Shown: positions 25,419-35,625, numbered from the stretch's first letter. The stretch: DNA of 64,000 nucleotides from Niastella sp. OAS944 (GCA_024809215.1 JANUBW010000002.1:434001-498000), one strand, 5' to 3'. Notes: generated by a model from the sequence alone, not told the origin. Made by a program: numbers and translations.

Positions 25419-26744
25419 TTATTGCACAAAAATAGAAACAGACCTGGAATACTGTGCATTGATATCAATGGGCAGCGATACTCCATTTTTCCAACACATG
25501 GCATTAAAGTAATCCCCCTCGCCACCAGCGACATACACATCACTTCCAACTGAATAAATGGAATAAGCATTTCCATATTTAGTACCGTCGGTCAAAGAAG
25601 TTGGCACGCCATTCTTCCAATACTTTGCAACAGAATATCCAGTGACACCGCTATACTCATAGCCAGAGGTATACACATCGCCTCCATTTACGAAAATAGA
25701 ATTGGCTCCAGCGAATTGTAAGCCATCAGTTAAAGAAACTGCTATGCCATTCTTCCAATATTTTGCTACAGGAATTCCCCCAAAAACACCATTTTGACTT
25801 TGTTCTTTGCCACATACATAAACATCATTTCCTTTAACAAAAATAGACTGTGCAGAGGCTATGGTTGTCGTACTATCATTGAGGTGAACAGCAATGCCAT
25901 TCTTCCAATAGGTTGCAACCTGGTAGCCACCAGGAACTCTGGCTTTCCATCCGGCTGCGTACACGTCGTTTCCAACTACATAAACTGAAGAAATAATGCC
26001 ATTATAATCAGGTGCATCGGTAAGTGACACAGCAACGCCATTTTTCCAATATTTTGCAACTGGAGAGATAGCATTGTTGTTATAAAGTTCATACCCGCCA
26101 ACATAAACATCAGTTCCAACTACATAAATTGAATTGGCTAATGCCGCATTTGTTCCATTGGACAGCATTACTGGCACCCCATTTTTCCAGTATACTGCCT
26201 GAAGATTTCCGTTATTGTTTTCACCAGCTACATACACATCATTCCCCACCACATAAATAGAATGAGCATAAGTGCCTCCTGCAAGTGGAAATAATTTGCC
26301 ATCTTTCCAATAAGCTGCCGACGTGCCATGATAGCCTGCAGTATACACTGTCGGTGGAGTAGTGAATTTAATAGCTGCACCATAACTTACACCCGTACTG
26401 TAAACAGCAAAGGCTTTTACATAATAGGTAGTGTTGGGCTGTAAAACTTGAATGGTATCCATAAAATTCGCCAAAGCTGCTCCGTTGCTGATCTTATTTA
26501 TGGTTGAAACCGTTAGGGCGCTGCTATCAGTCCCCCATATTATTCCCTTGTCTGTAATGGTAGTGGTATTAGTGAACTCCCCACCTGAAACAACTGACGT
26601 GGAATTAATCACGGTGACTGGTCTCGTGATAATGACTGGAGGATTTAACAAAGGAGATTTTATATCGGAGTTCTTATTACAACTAAAAATAAATACCAAG
26701 GCAAAGGTTGAAGCGGCAATCGAAAAAATGTTAATCGCTTTCAT
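25419..26744 (-). CDS. Lipoprotein with seven YWKNG beta-propeller repeats
   Basis: A 441-aa surface or periplasmic lipoprotein. ATG at 26744 gives MKAINIFSIAASTFALVFIF then SC, lipobox Cys22; the longer TTG-started frame would misplace it. Residues of about 35-140 form a fibronectin-like domain (NTTYYVKAFAVYSTGVSYG). After that seven repeats of about 42 residues follow the pattern SIYVVGNDVYVAG...AxYWKNGxxxxLTDG, consistent with a seven-bladed propeller. No catalytic motif. Proteins of this build are usually annotated hypothetical; a binding or scaffold role is only a guess. The blades are very alike, which suggests recent internal duplication. Confidence 0.75.
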   Translation of the reverse strand: MKAINIFSIAASTFALVFIFSCNKNSDIKSPLLNPPVIITRPVTVINSTSVVSGGEFTNTTTITDKGIIWGTDSSALTVSTINKISNGAALANFMDTIQVLQPNTTYYVKAFAVYSTGVSYGAAIKFTTPPTVYTAGYHGTSAAYWKDGKLFPLAGGTYAHSIYVVGNDVYVAGENNNGNLQAVYWKNGVPVMLSNGTNAALANSIYVVGTDVYVGGYELYNNNAISPVAKYWKNGVAVSLTDAPDYNGIISSVYVVGNDVYAAGWKARVPGGYQVATYWKNGIAVHLNDSTTTIASAQSIFVKGNDVYVCGKEQSQNGVFGGIPVAKYWKNGIAVSLTDGLQFAGANSIFVNGGDVYTSGYEYSGVTGYSVAKYWKNGVPTSLTDGTKYGNAYSIYSVGSDVYVAGGEGDYFNAMCWKNGVSLPIDINAQYSRSVSIFVQ

Positions 26745-26968
26745 ACAAAGGGCTATTGTTACAGCGCAAATATAAAGTAAATCATTACGGCAGCACAACG
26801 GGTATCGTTAAATGTGGCCGGGCTGCAACGGGGCATTTACTTTATAGAAAAAAGTAGTGGCATGTATAAAGAAACGAAAAAATTGATGATTGTTCGTTAA
26901 ACAGGTACCAACAAGCTGTTGATGGGAATAAATGACTTAGTTATATTGCAGTAAATATTAAACAATCA

Positions 26969-27397
26969 ATGAATCAACAGCATCCCAATCTTGCAATCAT
27001 CAACAGATTTTTTGAGGCTTATGGAAAATTTGATCTGAATGCCATGCGTGAAGTAGTAGCCGAAAATGTAAAATGGACAATTCCCGGGCACCATCCATTA
27101 AGTGGCACCAAAGTGGGAATAGACGAAGTTCTTGCATTCTTCACCCATCTTGGCAAATCGAATTTTAAAGCAGACCCCATTGTATTAGGAGTAAACGACC
27201 AATACGTAATTGATTGCCATCGCGGATGGAGCAATCGGGAAGATGGCAATAACATCGACATACTGTGGTGCCTGCTTTGGAAAATTGTAGATGGAAAAAT
27301 TGTTGAAGTGGTAAATTTCGCGGCTGATCAACATGAGGCTGATCGCTTTTTTTATAAAGTCTATCAACTAAAGCCCATTCAGGATAGAATTGTATAA
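26969..27397 (+). CDS. SnoaL-like / NTF2-fold protein
   Basis: A 142-aa cytoplasmic protein of the NTF2-like superfamily (SnoaL/ketosteroid-isomerase type). Seen: NLAIINRFFEAYGKFDLNAM at the start, a strand with VKWTIPGHHPLSGTKVG, and the C-terminal sheet ILWCLLWKIVDGKIVEVVNF. Length fits a single NTF2 fold. Members range from small-molecule isomerases to proteins with no known activity, so the substrate is unknown. It stands alone and ends 22 bases before a strong terminator. Confidence 0.85.
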   Translation: MNQQHPNLAIINRFFEAYGKFDLNAMREVVAENVKWTIPGHHPLSGTKVGIDEVLAFFTHLGKSNFKADPIVLGVNDQYVIDCHRGWSNREDGNNIDILWCLLWKIVDGKIVEVVNFAADQHEADRFFYKVYQLKPIQDRIV

Positions 27398-27418
27398 CAA
27401 AATAAAGACGCACCAATT

Positions 27419-27452
27419 AGCCCTGTAAGTCATTTACTTACAGGGCTTTTTT
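27419..27452 (+). terminator. Intrinsic terminator of the SnoaL-like gene
   Basis: AGCCCTGTAAGT pairs perfectly with ACTTACAGGGCT (12 bp) around a 5-nt loop, followed by TTTTTTATT. It is a textbook rho-independent terminator for the plus strand. Confidence 0.93.
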
Positions 27453-27496
27453 ATTGCCTTAAAATGGGCCAGCCAGGGTTTAACTGGCAAAATGCC

Positions 27497-28123
27497 TTAT
27501 ACTACCTTGAAATTGGTTAAATGGCGAACATCATTTGCTTCCAGGATACTAAATTGGCCATTACTATAAGACACACGATAAAGACAGGTATTACTATGGC
27601 TGAAGTTTGCCATACAACTGATAGGTGATTGACTGAGCATGCACAACAATATCAGCAATGAGCGACCGTGCATACAGATTAGCACCCGCTTTTCATCCGG
27701 CCTGGAAAGAATAACGTCCAGCGCTTCCTGTAAACGTTCAGAAACCTGGTTGGGGCTTTCGCCTTTTTCAAAGGACAAGTCACATTGTCCACTCTCCCAG
27801 TAATTTCTCATTTCGTGGAATGCGTTTCCCCAACCTTCTTTACTTTCCTTCCCTTCCCAAATACCAAAAGACAGTTCATCTAGTCCCGGCAATTGCTCCC
27901 ACGGAACACCTTCTTCTATAAATTTTTTTACTGTTTGATGAGTGCGCTTAAGAACGGATGTATATACCTTAACAAAAGGCACATGTTTATAATATTGGTA
28001 AAAAGCTTCCCCCTGTTCTCTTCCCAGCTCATTAAGATCACTATTTACACCTCTCCCCTGCACAATGCCCAACTTGTTGTAATCGGTTTCTCCATGCCTG
28101 ATAATATACAGTTCCTTATCCAT
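27497..28123 (-). CDS. Histidine phosphatase family protein (phosphoglycerate mutase-like)
   Basis: A 208-aa cytoplasmic phosphatase. Start at the ATG at 28123 (a TTG 9 nt upstream is unlikely). The catalytic RHG motif is in LYIIRHGETDYN near residue 10. KVYTSVLKRTHQTVKKF supplies the second arginine region, DELSFGIWEGKES the acid, and LICMHGRSLLILLCML the second histidine. Known members dephosphorylate sugar phosphates, nucleotide-derived metabolites or cobalamin precursors. The substrate here is not indicated, and no pathway neighbour is present. Confidence 0.9.
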   Translation of the reverse strand: MDKELYIIRHGETDYNKLGIVQGRGVNSDLNELGREQGEAFYQYYKHVPFVKVYTSVLKRTHQTVKKFIEEGVPWEQLPGLDELSFGIWEGKESKEGWGNAFHEMRNYWESGQCDLSFEKGESPNQVSERLQEALDVILSRPDEKRVLICMHGRSLLILLCMLSQSPISCMANFSHSNTCLYRVSYSNGQFSILEANDVRHLTNFKVV

Positions 28124-28267
28124 AATCCGCAAGATAGTATAATATGGGAAATTTCGCCCCCCTGTAACACCACAGATTTTACATTCGTTTACAAAGTTTT
28201 TACCTCGCTTTTACCACTCCCGGAGACGGACGCTGTAGGTTTGCGTCAACACATAAATCAACATCTT

Positions 28268-28942
28268 ATGCGGTCTATCTTATATTTCATCTATGCCTCC
28301 TTCTGCCTAACAGGCACCGTCGCCTGCCGCGACCGTTCAGCGGCGGCTATCAACGCCCCCACACTTGCCCCGGCTCCTTCCATCCAGGCAGGAAGTGTGG
28401 TGGGGTATTCCCTTGTTATAGCAGAAAGCTTTGTCAATTGGAAAGGTATGCATGTCATGGGCGGAAATGGACATCAGGGCTATATCAAACCCCTGGCGGG
28501 CACCCTGGCTTTTGATGGCATCGGCAATATTGCAGGGGCCTATTTTGAACTGGATATGAATACAATTACCACTACAGACAAAAAAGACACGAGCAGCGAT
28601 AACGGACTGGTATCGCACTTGAAAGACCCCGACTTCTTTGATGTGAGGAAGTATCCCAAGGGTGCATTTCAATTAACCAGGGCAGTTAAAGCCTCCAACG
28701 ATTCTTCGTATTATATTACCGGCCAACTGACCTTGAGGGCCATAACGCAGGAAATCCATTTCCCGGCCACAATTGTCAGGAATGGGGAGAATATTATTGC
28801 CACAGCGTCGCTTACAATAGACCGCACGAAATGGGGGATCACCTACCAGTCGGCCAGCGTATGGGGACTAGTGAAAAACGAGTTGCTGGAAGACAGGATA
28901 CCGGTGTCACTGGCTTTACGGTTTCACCGGCGACAGTGTTAA
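28268..28942 (+). CDS. YceI-family lipoprotein
   Basis: A 224-aa lipoprotein. A longer open frame exists upstream but runs antisense through the phosphatase gene. The ATG at 28268 opens directly on a lipoprotein signal (MRSILYFIYASFCLTGTVAC, Cys20). The YceI lipocalin-like barrel is clear: ESFVNWKGMHVMGGNGHQGY, GAYFELDMNTITTTD, HLKDPDFFDVRKYPKGAFQL, YYITGQLTLRAITQEIHFPA, ASLTIDRTKWGITY, and the closing VWGLVKNELLEDRIPVSLAL. YceI proteins bind isoprenoid or other amphiphilic ligands in the periplasm. Divergent from the phosphatase and convergent with the giant protease. Confidence 0.9.
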   Translation: MRSILYFIYASFCLTGTVACRDRSAAAINAPTLAPAPSIQAGSVVGYSLVIAESFVNWKGMHVMGGNGHQGYIKPLAGTLAFDGIGNIAGAYFELDMNTITTTDKKDTSSDNGLVSHLKDPDFFDVRKYPKGAFQLTRAVKASNDSSYYITGQLTLRAITQEIHFPATIVRNGENIIATASLTIDRTKWGITYQSASVWGLVKNELLEDRIPVSLALRFHRRQC

Positions 28943-28973
28943 ATGTTTGATATGAGGAAACGGTTTAATTCAA

Positions 28974-31900
28974 TCATTCAATAAGCACCTTTTTAACTTC
29001 ACTGCCATTATCGGTTACTACAGTGATATAATACATTCCCCTGGCTACATCGTGTACGGGCAACTGCGTTTGCATTGCATTAACAGATGCCGTTTTAACT
29101 AATCTGCCTGTTGCCTCACGCAACTCAACTCGGCTACAGTTAACTGTGCTGGTAATGAATAACACACCTTGTGTTACCGGGTTAGGTTTCAATGTAATGG
29201 TGAAATTATCATCAACACTTATTTTTCGTATGGGCGAATGGCTGAATTTCCCATCAATATCGGTTTGTTTAAGGCGATAGTAATTTATTCCTTTTGCCGG
29301 ATGTTCATCGGTAAACCGGTATTGTTTTTTAGTATTACTGTTTCCGCTGGCCGGCACAGCGCCTATAGCTACGAAATTGACACCATCGGTGCTTCTTTCA
29401 ATAATAAACTGGCTTGTATTGGATTCTGAATACGTTGCCCATTGTAATAAAGCGGTTTTCGCAACTCTTGTAACAGTAAAATCGCCCAATTGCAGTGGTA
29501 ACGGCGCAGTCAGCCGCGGAAGGGGATTGATCCAGAATTCCGATAAATTGCTTACTTCAAATTCTGCATAATATCCATAATCGTAAGGTATAACCTCTAC
29601 CTGCGAAGGCGTAATAAAACGCCACGTGCCGCTGATATTATTACTTAAAGTACTGTCCTCTTCGGCCGGGGCATTACTGTATTGCGTAATTCCGGCGGCA
29701 TATGCATCCGGCAGTTTTGTACAGCTATTGCAATCCTCAACATAATCCTGCGACTCAACCTCAGCTTCTGAAAAATAAAATCGAACCTTTACCGGAGCAG
29801 CAGGTTGATTGGTTGGTTTTATTACGATATTCCTGCCGAGATAATATTGATGTCCATCGTTGTATGGAAAATAGAATTGAGCTAAGTATACGCTTGCGTC
29901 GACATTGCCAAGGTCTTGCCCATTTGCATTGATGGAGGCGAAGAGCTTGTAGCCCTCATAACCTGCATCAGAAGTAAAATCAATCCAGTTATTACCACTT
30001 ACCGGCTTTGTTGAGTGGCCGGGGATGCCTTCGCTGAAGTACATGGAAGCTTTGTCATAAATATGAACATCGTCGATACCTAGGCCTTCAGCGGTGCCAC
30101 TTTCATCGCTGTGCAATGCGAACCTGAACCGTACGCTGGTTGCTCTTGTTGGAATCTCAAAACTTGACACATGCCACCGCAAGAAGATACTTCCAATATA
30201 ACCATATGCGGTTTGCCAGGTTTGTCCGTCAGTGCTGTATTCAACTTGAGTATAGTCGTTACTTTCCGTATGTAAAATACGGCTGAATGATAATACCGGC
30301 TGTGCCAGCGTGCTGAGGTCAAAGCGGGGTGAATACAGGTATGACGATTCATTGTTGTTGTAATTTCCGCTTAAATTAGTGACCCAGGCTTTGCTACCGT
30401 TGGCTGCTTTGTTTATAACGATACCTGATGGAGCGCCACATAACCAGCTGTTATTGGTACCGGTTGCATACCAGCCTCGCGGATCAGCGCTTTCAAAACC
30501 TTCCAGGTAAGGGAAACTGGTTATAGGAGGTAAAGTATCAGTTTTTGTAATGGTGGTAATGAGCGTGTCGTTGGCTGGCAAAGTATCTGTACTGTAATAC
30601 ACCCATGCTGCAATTGTATATTTCGTGAAATGCGCCATGTCGGCGGTTTGGGTAAATGTATAATTTACTGTAGCGCCGGGTGCTATATAAGGTATATTTT
30701 CAGTAACGGTTGGCGCACTATTTACCTTATAAGATACCGGTACATTGGTAATTGCCGCTGCAGGATTGTGGTTTTTAACCTGAACAGTAATAGACTGATT
30801 GCCACCTGGCACACCCGCAGCAGTTGGTTCCACCAGCTGTTGCATACTTACGTCATCATCCAAAAACCCAATTGTTATATCATCAAAAGTAAAACCATCG
30901 TTAGCACCAGGTGCAACAGAAATGACAGAATAATATCCCTCCTGACCACATTTTACCTGAAAGCTGCTGGTAATTGTTTGCACCGGTGAAGCATGGGCTA
31001 ATGTTTGATTAATATTAACTTTAGGCATGGCGCGGTAAACGCCAAAATCTGCAGGGTTGTAAGGCAATGTATAAACAGGTATCCAGGCATCCCGGTCACT
31101 TCCCCTGATCCATATTTTGTTGCCCTCAGCAGAAAAATCTATTCCTTCATTGCGGAAATAAAGCAATAACCACAAGTCTTTATCTGATGAAATATAATTA
31201 CTCAGATTAAAAGTAATGATCAGGCTGTCGGCACTTCTGTTAACCTTATAAATGTCCTGATCAAGTGTCACTGCCCGGTTGCCGGTGCGAACCATTGCGG
31301 CATCTACAAATGTTCGCGCCCGGCCATTTGGGCTGCTACTAAAAAAGTCGCAGCGATCGAGTCCGTTAAACCCAATGGCGCCGTTAGAATACGTTTGTAC
31401 AGCAGCGTTTTCAAATCCTTCAGTAAAGGAAGGGGCCAATACTATTGGATCGTTTGTTAAATGTTTTACGGTGAATTTTACAGTATCATTGCTTTTCGCG
31501 ATATCGCCGGGATAATCGATCCACACTTTAACACTGTAATTTCCAGTGTTGCTAAAATCATAGCCGGCTGCAAACGTATACATGGTATTTCCATAGGCAG
31601 CAAGGTTTATGGAAGCAGTTTCTGTTACCGGTATGCCATCATTTACCTGGTAGCTGATGCTGGCAGAACCGGATGTTATCTTATACCTCCGGTTATTTAT
31701 ATACACCTGGGGAGCCACTATACCTAATTGTGAAGAAGTATTTTTACGGCCGCAGATTAAATTTGTAACCGATACAAGAGCAAGGTCAGCAGGCGGAGCA
31801 ACAAACTTTGGATTAATGCACTGAGCGGTTGAACGGCGACCTGCAGTTGATCCCATTACACCGCGTACTGCTACCCAATAAGTACTGTCGGCACTTAACC

Positions 31901-34238
31901 CACTCAGCGAATAACTGGTATTAGTGGTGCTGGCAATCACCTGCATATTCTTTCCCCGCAGCATCATAACTTCATAACTGGTGGCAGCCGGTATGCTGCT
32001 CCATAATAATCTGGCATTACCTGCAAATGCGCTGGTATCTGTAACAACAACGCTGGTAGTGTCTAATACAACAAAACTATAATCGCTTACATCTGTATAA
32101 GCCGTACTGTTGCGGCTCACCCGTATCAACGCGGTAGTAGTTGCTATTGAAGCTGGCATCGTCCATACATAATTACGGTTTGTGGCAGCCACGTTATTGT
32201 CGATAGTAAGCCAGGTGCCGCCGTTATTCAACGAATATTCAATAGTAAAAGAATTGGTATTGTCAGCGGATGCGTTCCAGCGAATGATCTCCTGCTCACC
32301 AGGCACCAGCGTTTCCCCGCCAAAAGGATATTCTACCTTTACACCTGGTTCAATTACCTGGTAAACCACTACATACTCCTGCGGCCCCTGGGCAATGCCA
32401 CTGCCCTTCACAGTTATGGTACAATTTCCCGCAGGCGGGTTGTTAATTACAACCTGTTCAATATTATTCCTGTTGTCGATACCTTCCACGGCTACACTGT
32501 TAACGTTGGCGGCCGAGGGGTCCAATACCAGGGGGTAGTGAACCATAGCATCGGGGGTTGTAACAGTAAGGTCCAGGTTATTTACCAGCGAACTGGTAGC
32601 GCTCACAGAAGCAGCACGATCATTCCAATATAGTAATATTTTTATTTGTGCTGTGCCTGCCGGAACAGCCGGAACATTAAAGCTGGCAGCACCGCCATTA
32701 TCAAGGGTACCTGTAAACCAGGTATTATTTTCAATAGCTTCTACTGAATTGCGCGCGTTTATATTCCCAAATCCAAATGTATAGTCGGGTCCCGGGTTAC
32801 CCACATCAACTGCACCATTACAGGCTACCGCTTTTATTAATGCCGATGAGGGATTGCTGCCACCGTGCAGCTGTTTGTACCGCTCATATAGCAGGGCCAG
32901 AATACCGGTTACCGTTGGTGCCGAGCAGCTGGTGCCATAAGTGGTAATATATTTATTTTCAGGAAGAGTAGACACAATGGCGACTCCGCCCGCAACCAAC
33001 TCGGGCTTCAGGCGGCCATCGGCGGCGGGGCCACGGCTTGAGAAACCGGGAATGTTGTAATTGTAATTGTCTATAGCGCCAACGGTTAACACATTTTTCG
33101 CCGATTGAAATCCACTACCTACAGTAGCAAATCCGGCCGGGTAAGGCGTGCATACAGCAGTCTCGCCCGCGTTCCCTGAGGCAAACACATGCAACAGAGA
33201 GGGATAAGTGTTCATTTGCTCATCAATGTAATTACTCAAAACATTATAGCCCCCGTCTGCACAAGCGGGCGGGCCGCTGCCATAAGAATTATTGGTAAGC
33301 ACCATATTGTAATTTGTTACCAGCTGCGGGGCGTCTGTAACAATTTGAGACGTATTTTTATTAATGATATTGGCTTCCGGCGCCATACCCTTATATTTTG
33401 GGTTCAGGTTGCCGCCACCTGCTACATTTCCTGTTACGATGGTGGGATGGTCGTCGGCCAATGAAAGGTCCTCGTTTAATAATCGCCCAGTAAGATCAAT
33501 ATGCGAACCCGGATAGCCCACATCGCCAATACCCACTGTAACATTTGTACCCTGCAGGTTGCGACCGGCCGGGGCGCTTAACGGATTCACCGCATGTGCG
33601 CCGCGGTTCCTATAGTTAAGGGGTGTTGTTTTTAAATACTGGCTGCTTATGTAAGATACGAAAGGAAGTGCCGCGATCTTTTGTACAACCGCAGCTGAGG
33701 CATCAATAAAAACAACACGGGCCGGCTCAATGGCTGTTTCTATAATTTGGGCGCCTGCTTTTTTAAATTCGGCAATGGCGCCGGCTTTGTCAATATTTCC
33801 ATAAAAACTTACGGCTATCGCCTTATCCGCATCCCTTGCCGCGTGCTTTAATTCCTGAACAAGATCAGGAGCAATTTTGGCGGTTGTATGTAAAGTATAA
33901 ATTCCGCTGATATTGCTTTTTTTAAGCCGGCTTAACCCAATGTTATCATTTATTTCGGCCAGAAAGGTGTTATCGGGAATATAGTCGTATAAAACTATTC
34001 CGTCCTGTGCAAGTGCCCGTCGTTCTGTTGCACCTGGTAATTCTTTAAACTGAATAAGGGTATAAAACCGGTTTTTGAAATGAAACTTTTTTAGCGAATC
34101 AGTAAGATGAAATTGGTTGCGAAGATCTTTTGATTTGGCAAGAATGCCACTTTTCAATTGAACCGGCCGCGTAATTTCCTGGGCCAATGCGGATAAAAGG
34201 AAAAGGTGCAGGGTAATAAATAATAAACAGGTTTTCAT
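28974..34238 (-). CDS. Giant S8 subtilisin-like protease with T9SS type A sorting domain
   Basis: A 1754-aa secreted protease. Signal peptide (MKTCLLFITLHLFLLSALAQ); propeptide-like region to about 215; S8 catalytic domain with Asp239 (VGIGDVGYPGSHIDL), His264 (DDHPTIVTGNVAGGG), oxyanion Asn region (HVFASGNAGE) and Ser437 (YGTSCSAPTVTG). The His motif lacks the usual HGTHVAG form. After this come a P-domain-like sandwich, a fibronectin III domain (ARLLWSSIPAATSYEVM), repeated ~250-residue modules with a MAM-like segment (GFESADPRGWYATGTNNSWL), and a T9SS type A tail from about 1680 (ITLKPNPVTQGVLFITST ... GMYYITVVTDNGSEVKKVLI). It is exported by the type IX system and likely degrades protein at or near the surface. 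It forms its own transcription unit. Confidence 0.93.
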   Translation of the reverse strand: MKTCLLFITLHLFLLSALAQEITRPVQLKSGILAKSKDLRNQFHLTDSLKKFHFKNRFYTLIQFKELPGATERRALAQDGIVLYDYIPDNTFLAEINDNIGLSRLKKSNISGIYTLHTTAKIAPDLVQELKHAARDADKAIAVSFYGNIDKAGAIAEFKKAGAQIIETAIEPARVVFIDASAAVVQKIAALPFVSYISSQYLKTTPLNYRNRGAHAVNPLSAPAGRNLQGTNVTVGIGDVGYPGSHIDLTGRLLNEDLSLADDHPTIVTGNVAGGGNLNPKYKGMAPEANIINKNTSQIVTDAPQLVTNYNMVLTNNSYGSGPPACADGGYNVLSNYIDEQMNTYPSLLHVFASGNAGETAVCTPYPAGFATVGSGFQSAKNVLTVGAIDNYNYNIPGFSSRGPAADGRLKPELVAGGVAIVSTLPENKYITTYGTSCSAPTVTGILALLYERYKQLHGGSNPSSALIKAVACNGAVDVGNPGPDYTFGFGNINARNSVEAIENNTWFTGTLDNGGAASFNVPAVPAGTAQIKILLYWNDRAASVSATSSLVNNLDLTVTTPDAMVHYPLVLDPSAANVNSVAVEGIDNRNNIEQVVINNPPAGNCTITVKGSGIAQGPQEYVVVYQVIEPGVKVEYPFGGETLVPGEQEIIRWNASADNTNSFTIEYSLNNGGTWLTIDNNVAATNRNYVWTMPASIATTTALIRVSRNSTAYTDVSDYSFVVLDTTSVVVTDTSAFAGNARLLWSSIPAATSYEVMMLRGKNMQVIASTTNTSYSLSGLSADSTYWVAVRGVMGSTAGRRSTAQCINPKFVAPPADLALVSVTNLICGRKNTSSQLGIVAPQVYINNRRYKITSGSASISYQVNDGIPVTETASINLAAYGNTMYTFAAGYDFSNTGNYSVKVWIDYPGDIAKSNDTVKFTVKHLTNDPIVLAPSFTEGFENAAVQTYSNGAIGFNGLDRCDFFSSSPNGRARTFVDAAMVRTGNRAVTLDQDIYKVNRSADSLIITFNLSNYISSDKDLWLLLYFRNEGIDFSAEGNKIWIRGSDRDAWIPVYTLPYNPADFGVYRAMPKVNINQTLAHASPVQTITSSFQVKCGQEGYYSVISVAPGANDGFTFDDITIGFLDDDVSMQQLVEPTAAGVPGGNQSITVQVKNHNPAAAITNVPVSYKVNSAPTVTENIPYIAPGATVNYTFTQTADMAHFTKYTIAAWVYYSTDTLPANDTLITTITKTDTLPPITSFPYLEGFESADPRGWYATGTNNSWLCGAPSGIVINKAANGSKAWVTNLSGNYNNNESSYLYSPRFDLSTLAQPVLSFSRILHTESNDYTQVEYSTDGQTWQTAYGYIGSIFLRWHVSSFEIPTRATSVRFRFALHSDESGTAEGLGIDDVHIYDKASMYFSEGIPGHSTKPVSGNNWIDFTSDAGYEGYKLFASINANGQDLGNVDASVYLAQFYFPYNDGHQYYLGRNIVIKPTNQPAAPVKVRFYFSEAEVESQDYVEDCNSCTKLPDAYAAGITQYSNAPAEEDSTLSNNISGTWRFITPSQVEVIPYDYGYYAEFEVSNLSEFWINPLPRLTAPLPLQLGDFTVTRVAKTALLQWATYSESNTSQFIIERSTDGVNFVAIGAVPASGNSNTKKQYRFTDEHPAKGINYYRLKQTDIDGKFSHSPIRKISVDDNFTITLKPNPVTQGVLFITSTVNCSRVELREATGRLVKTASVNAMQTQLPVHDVARGMYYITVVTDNGSEVKKVLIE

Positions 34239-34439
34239 CAGGGGACTTTTAACAGGAACAGGTTCATAAGATTATTGTACTAACACTATTCTGGCAGTAG
34301 TAAAGATATTATATGATTGTAACAATTGAAAGAAATCTAATAAGTGCGTTGTTTTAGATAATAACTGTGTTATTTTGGCCAAAAAGCGCGTCTGCTGCAT
34401 CTCGGTAGCCCCCCTTTAAAACATAAATCACGGTCTTAT

Positions 34440-35588
34440 TTATTCTTTATAATAATAAAATGGTTCGGCAATTCTAAATTTTAATTCAATTGCTGTTTGG
34501 CCGCTTTTATCAATATAGCCTGAATATATTGTCTCCCGCTCTTCACACACGCCAATTAGTCCGCAAGAGAATTCAGGAGAAATGTCAGAAAAGAATAACC
34601 CCTGGTCACCACGACTTCGCACGAACCATTGTTTGTATATAAAGTCAATCACCACTTCATTGCGCTCGTTAATTACTCCCCAAAGCTCTCCTTTTCTGGC
34701 AACTGCGAATCCTTCTGAGAATTTCAACACTTCGTCAAATGGTCTTTGGGGAGTTTCGATTTTCGCCGTTACGTTCGTAACATTAGTTACGCTTGAAATT
34801 TGAAACTCGCCTTCTTCATTTACAAAACCACTCTTCCCGTCCAGGGTTTCTACAAATAATTTTCCATCGGTAAATCCTGCAGTAAAATAATCATCGCTTG
34901 TGCAGAAATGAGGTTTTGATTTAACTCTTCCGTGCAAGTCCATAAAACCATAAATATATCCGCCTGTATAATAATTTGCATTGCCGAATAAAATCAACTT
35001 TTCCGAAACAGGTTCAAACCAATTCCATTCTTTAGGAAGGTCAACAATCTTATTTCCGCTAGTGTCTATTATAAAACTATTTCCATTGGTAGCAGCAACT
35101 GAAAGTCCAAAAGAAAACCCCGATATACTTTCAAACGTATTTTCAATTTTCCATTTTCCGCTCCTGTCTATTAACCCCCATTTATTGTTAAGTGATGCAA
35201 TACAACCCAGTTCGTTAAAATGATGAACATCATCGAACTCACAAGGAAAAATAATTTCTCCTTTTTTATCTATAAACCCCCACTTTTTACCTTTGTTAAC
35301 TGCAGCCATTCCATTGTAAAAGCTTTTTGCATAACCGAAGGAAAAATCCGTTATCATTTCTCCTTCGGCATTTATAAAGCCATATTCTCCATTATAATGA
35401 TTTTTCCAATTGTTACCTATATCAATTTTGCTGGGAACTTTTTCAAGGCAGGCAATTCCCTCCGCCCAGTTAAAAATATAATGGCAGATTGGTTCAAGTA
35501 CATAATTTCCGTTAGGGTCAATAATGCCCCAAAAGTCCCAGTTAGGTTTAACTTTGGCCAGTCCCATTTTTTTCTTATCTGTCGTCAT
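34440..35588 (-). CDS. WG-repeat protein
   Basis: A 382-aa protein with no signal peptide, so probably cytoplasmic. At least seven WG-type repeats: FWGIIDPNGNYV, EYGFINAEGEMI, KWGFIDKKGEII, KWGLIDRSGKW, IYGFMDLHGRV, KSGFVNEEGEF, LWGVINERNEVV. WG repeats form beta-rich solenoid or propeller-like scaffolds; no enzyme activity is known for the repeat itself. It lies 37 nt downstream of an ankyrin-repeat gene on the same strand, and the pair is probably co-transcribed. Partner proteins are unknown. Base composition is more AT-rich than the surrounding PUL genes. Confidence 0.88.
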   Translation of the reverse strand: MTTDKKKMGLAKVKPNWDFWGIIDPNGNYVLEPICHYIFNWAEGIACLEKVPSKIDIGNNWKNHYNGEYGFINAEGEMITDFSFGYAKSFYNGMAAVNKGKKWGFIDKKGEIIFPCEFDDVHHFNELGCIASLNNKWGLIDRSGKWKIENTFESISGFSFGLSVAATNGNSFIIDTSGNKIVDLPKEWNWFEPVSEKLILFGNANYYTGGYIYGFMDLHGRVKSKPHFCTSDDYFTAGFTDGKLFVETLDGKSGFVNEEGEFQISSVTNVTNVTAKIETPQRPFDEVLKFSEGFAVARKGELWGVINERNEVVIDFIYKQWFVRSRGDQGLFFSDISPEFSCGLIGVCEERETIYSGYIDKSGQTAIELKFRIAEPFYYYKE

Positions 35589-35625
35589 AGGTTTCGGTTT
35601 TGGTAAGGTCGATCGCTATTTATGT

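Noticed and set aside
25310-25576. 88-codon minus-strand frame overlapping the end of the YWKNG lipoprotein
   Set aside because: It overlaps a well-supported gene. The part beyond its stop (GLRINPHRMGTFFTEQTYTN) reads like protein, but is too short to assign.
27893-28267. Extended N terminus of the YceI-like gene
   Set aside because: The extension is antisense to the histidine phosphatase, and a lipoprotein signal begins exactly at the ATG at 28268.
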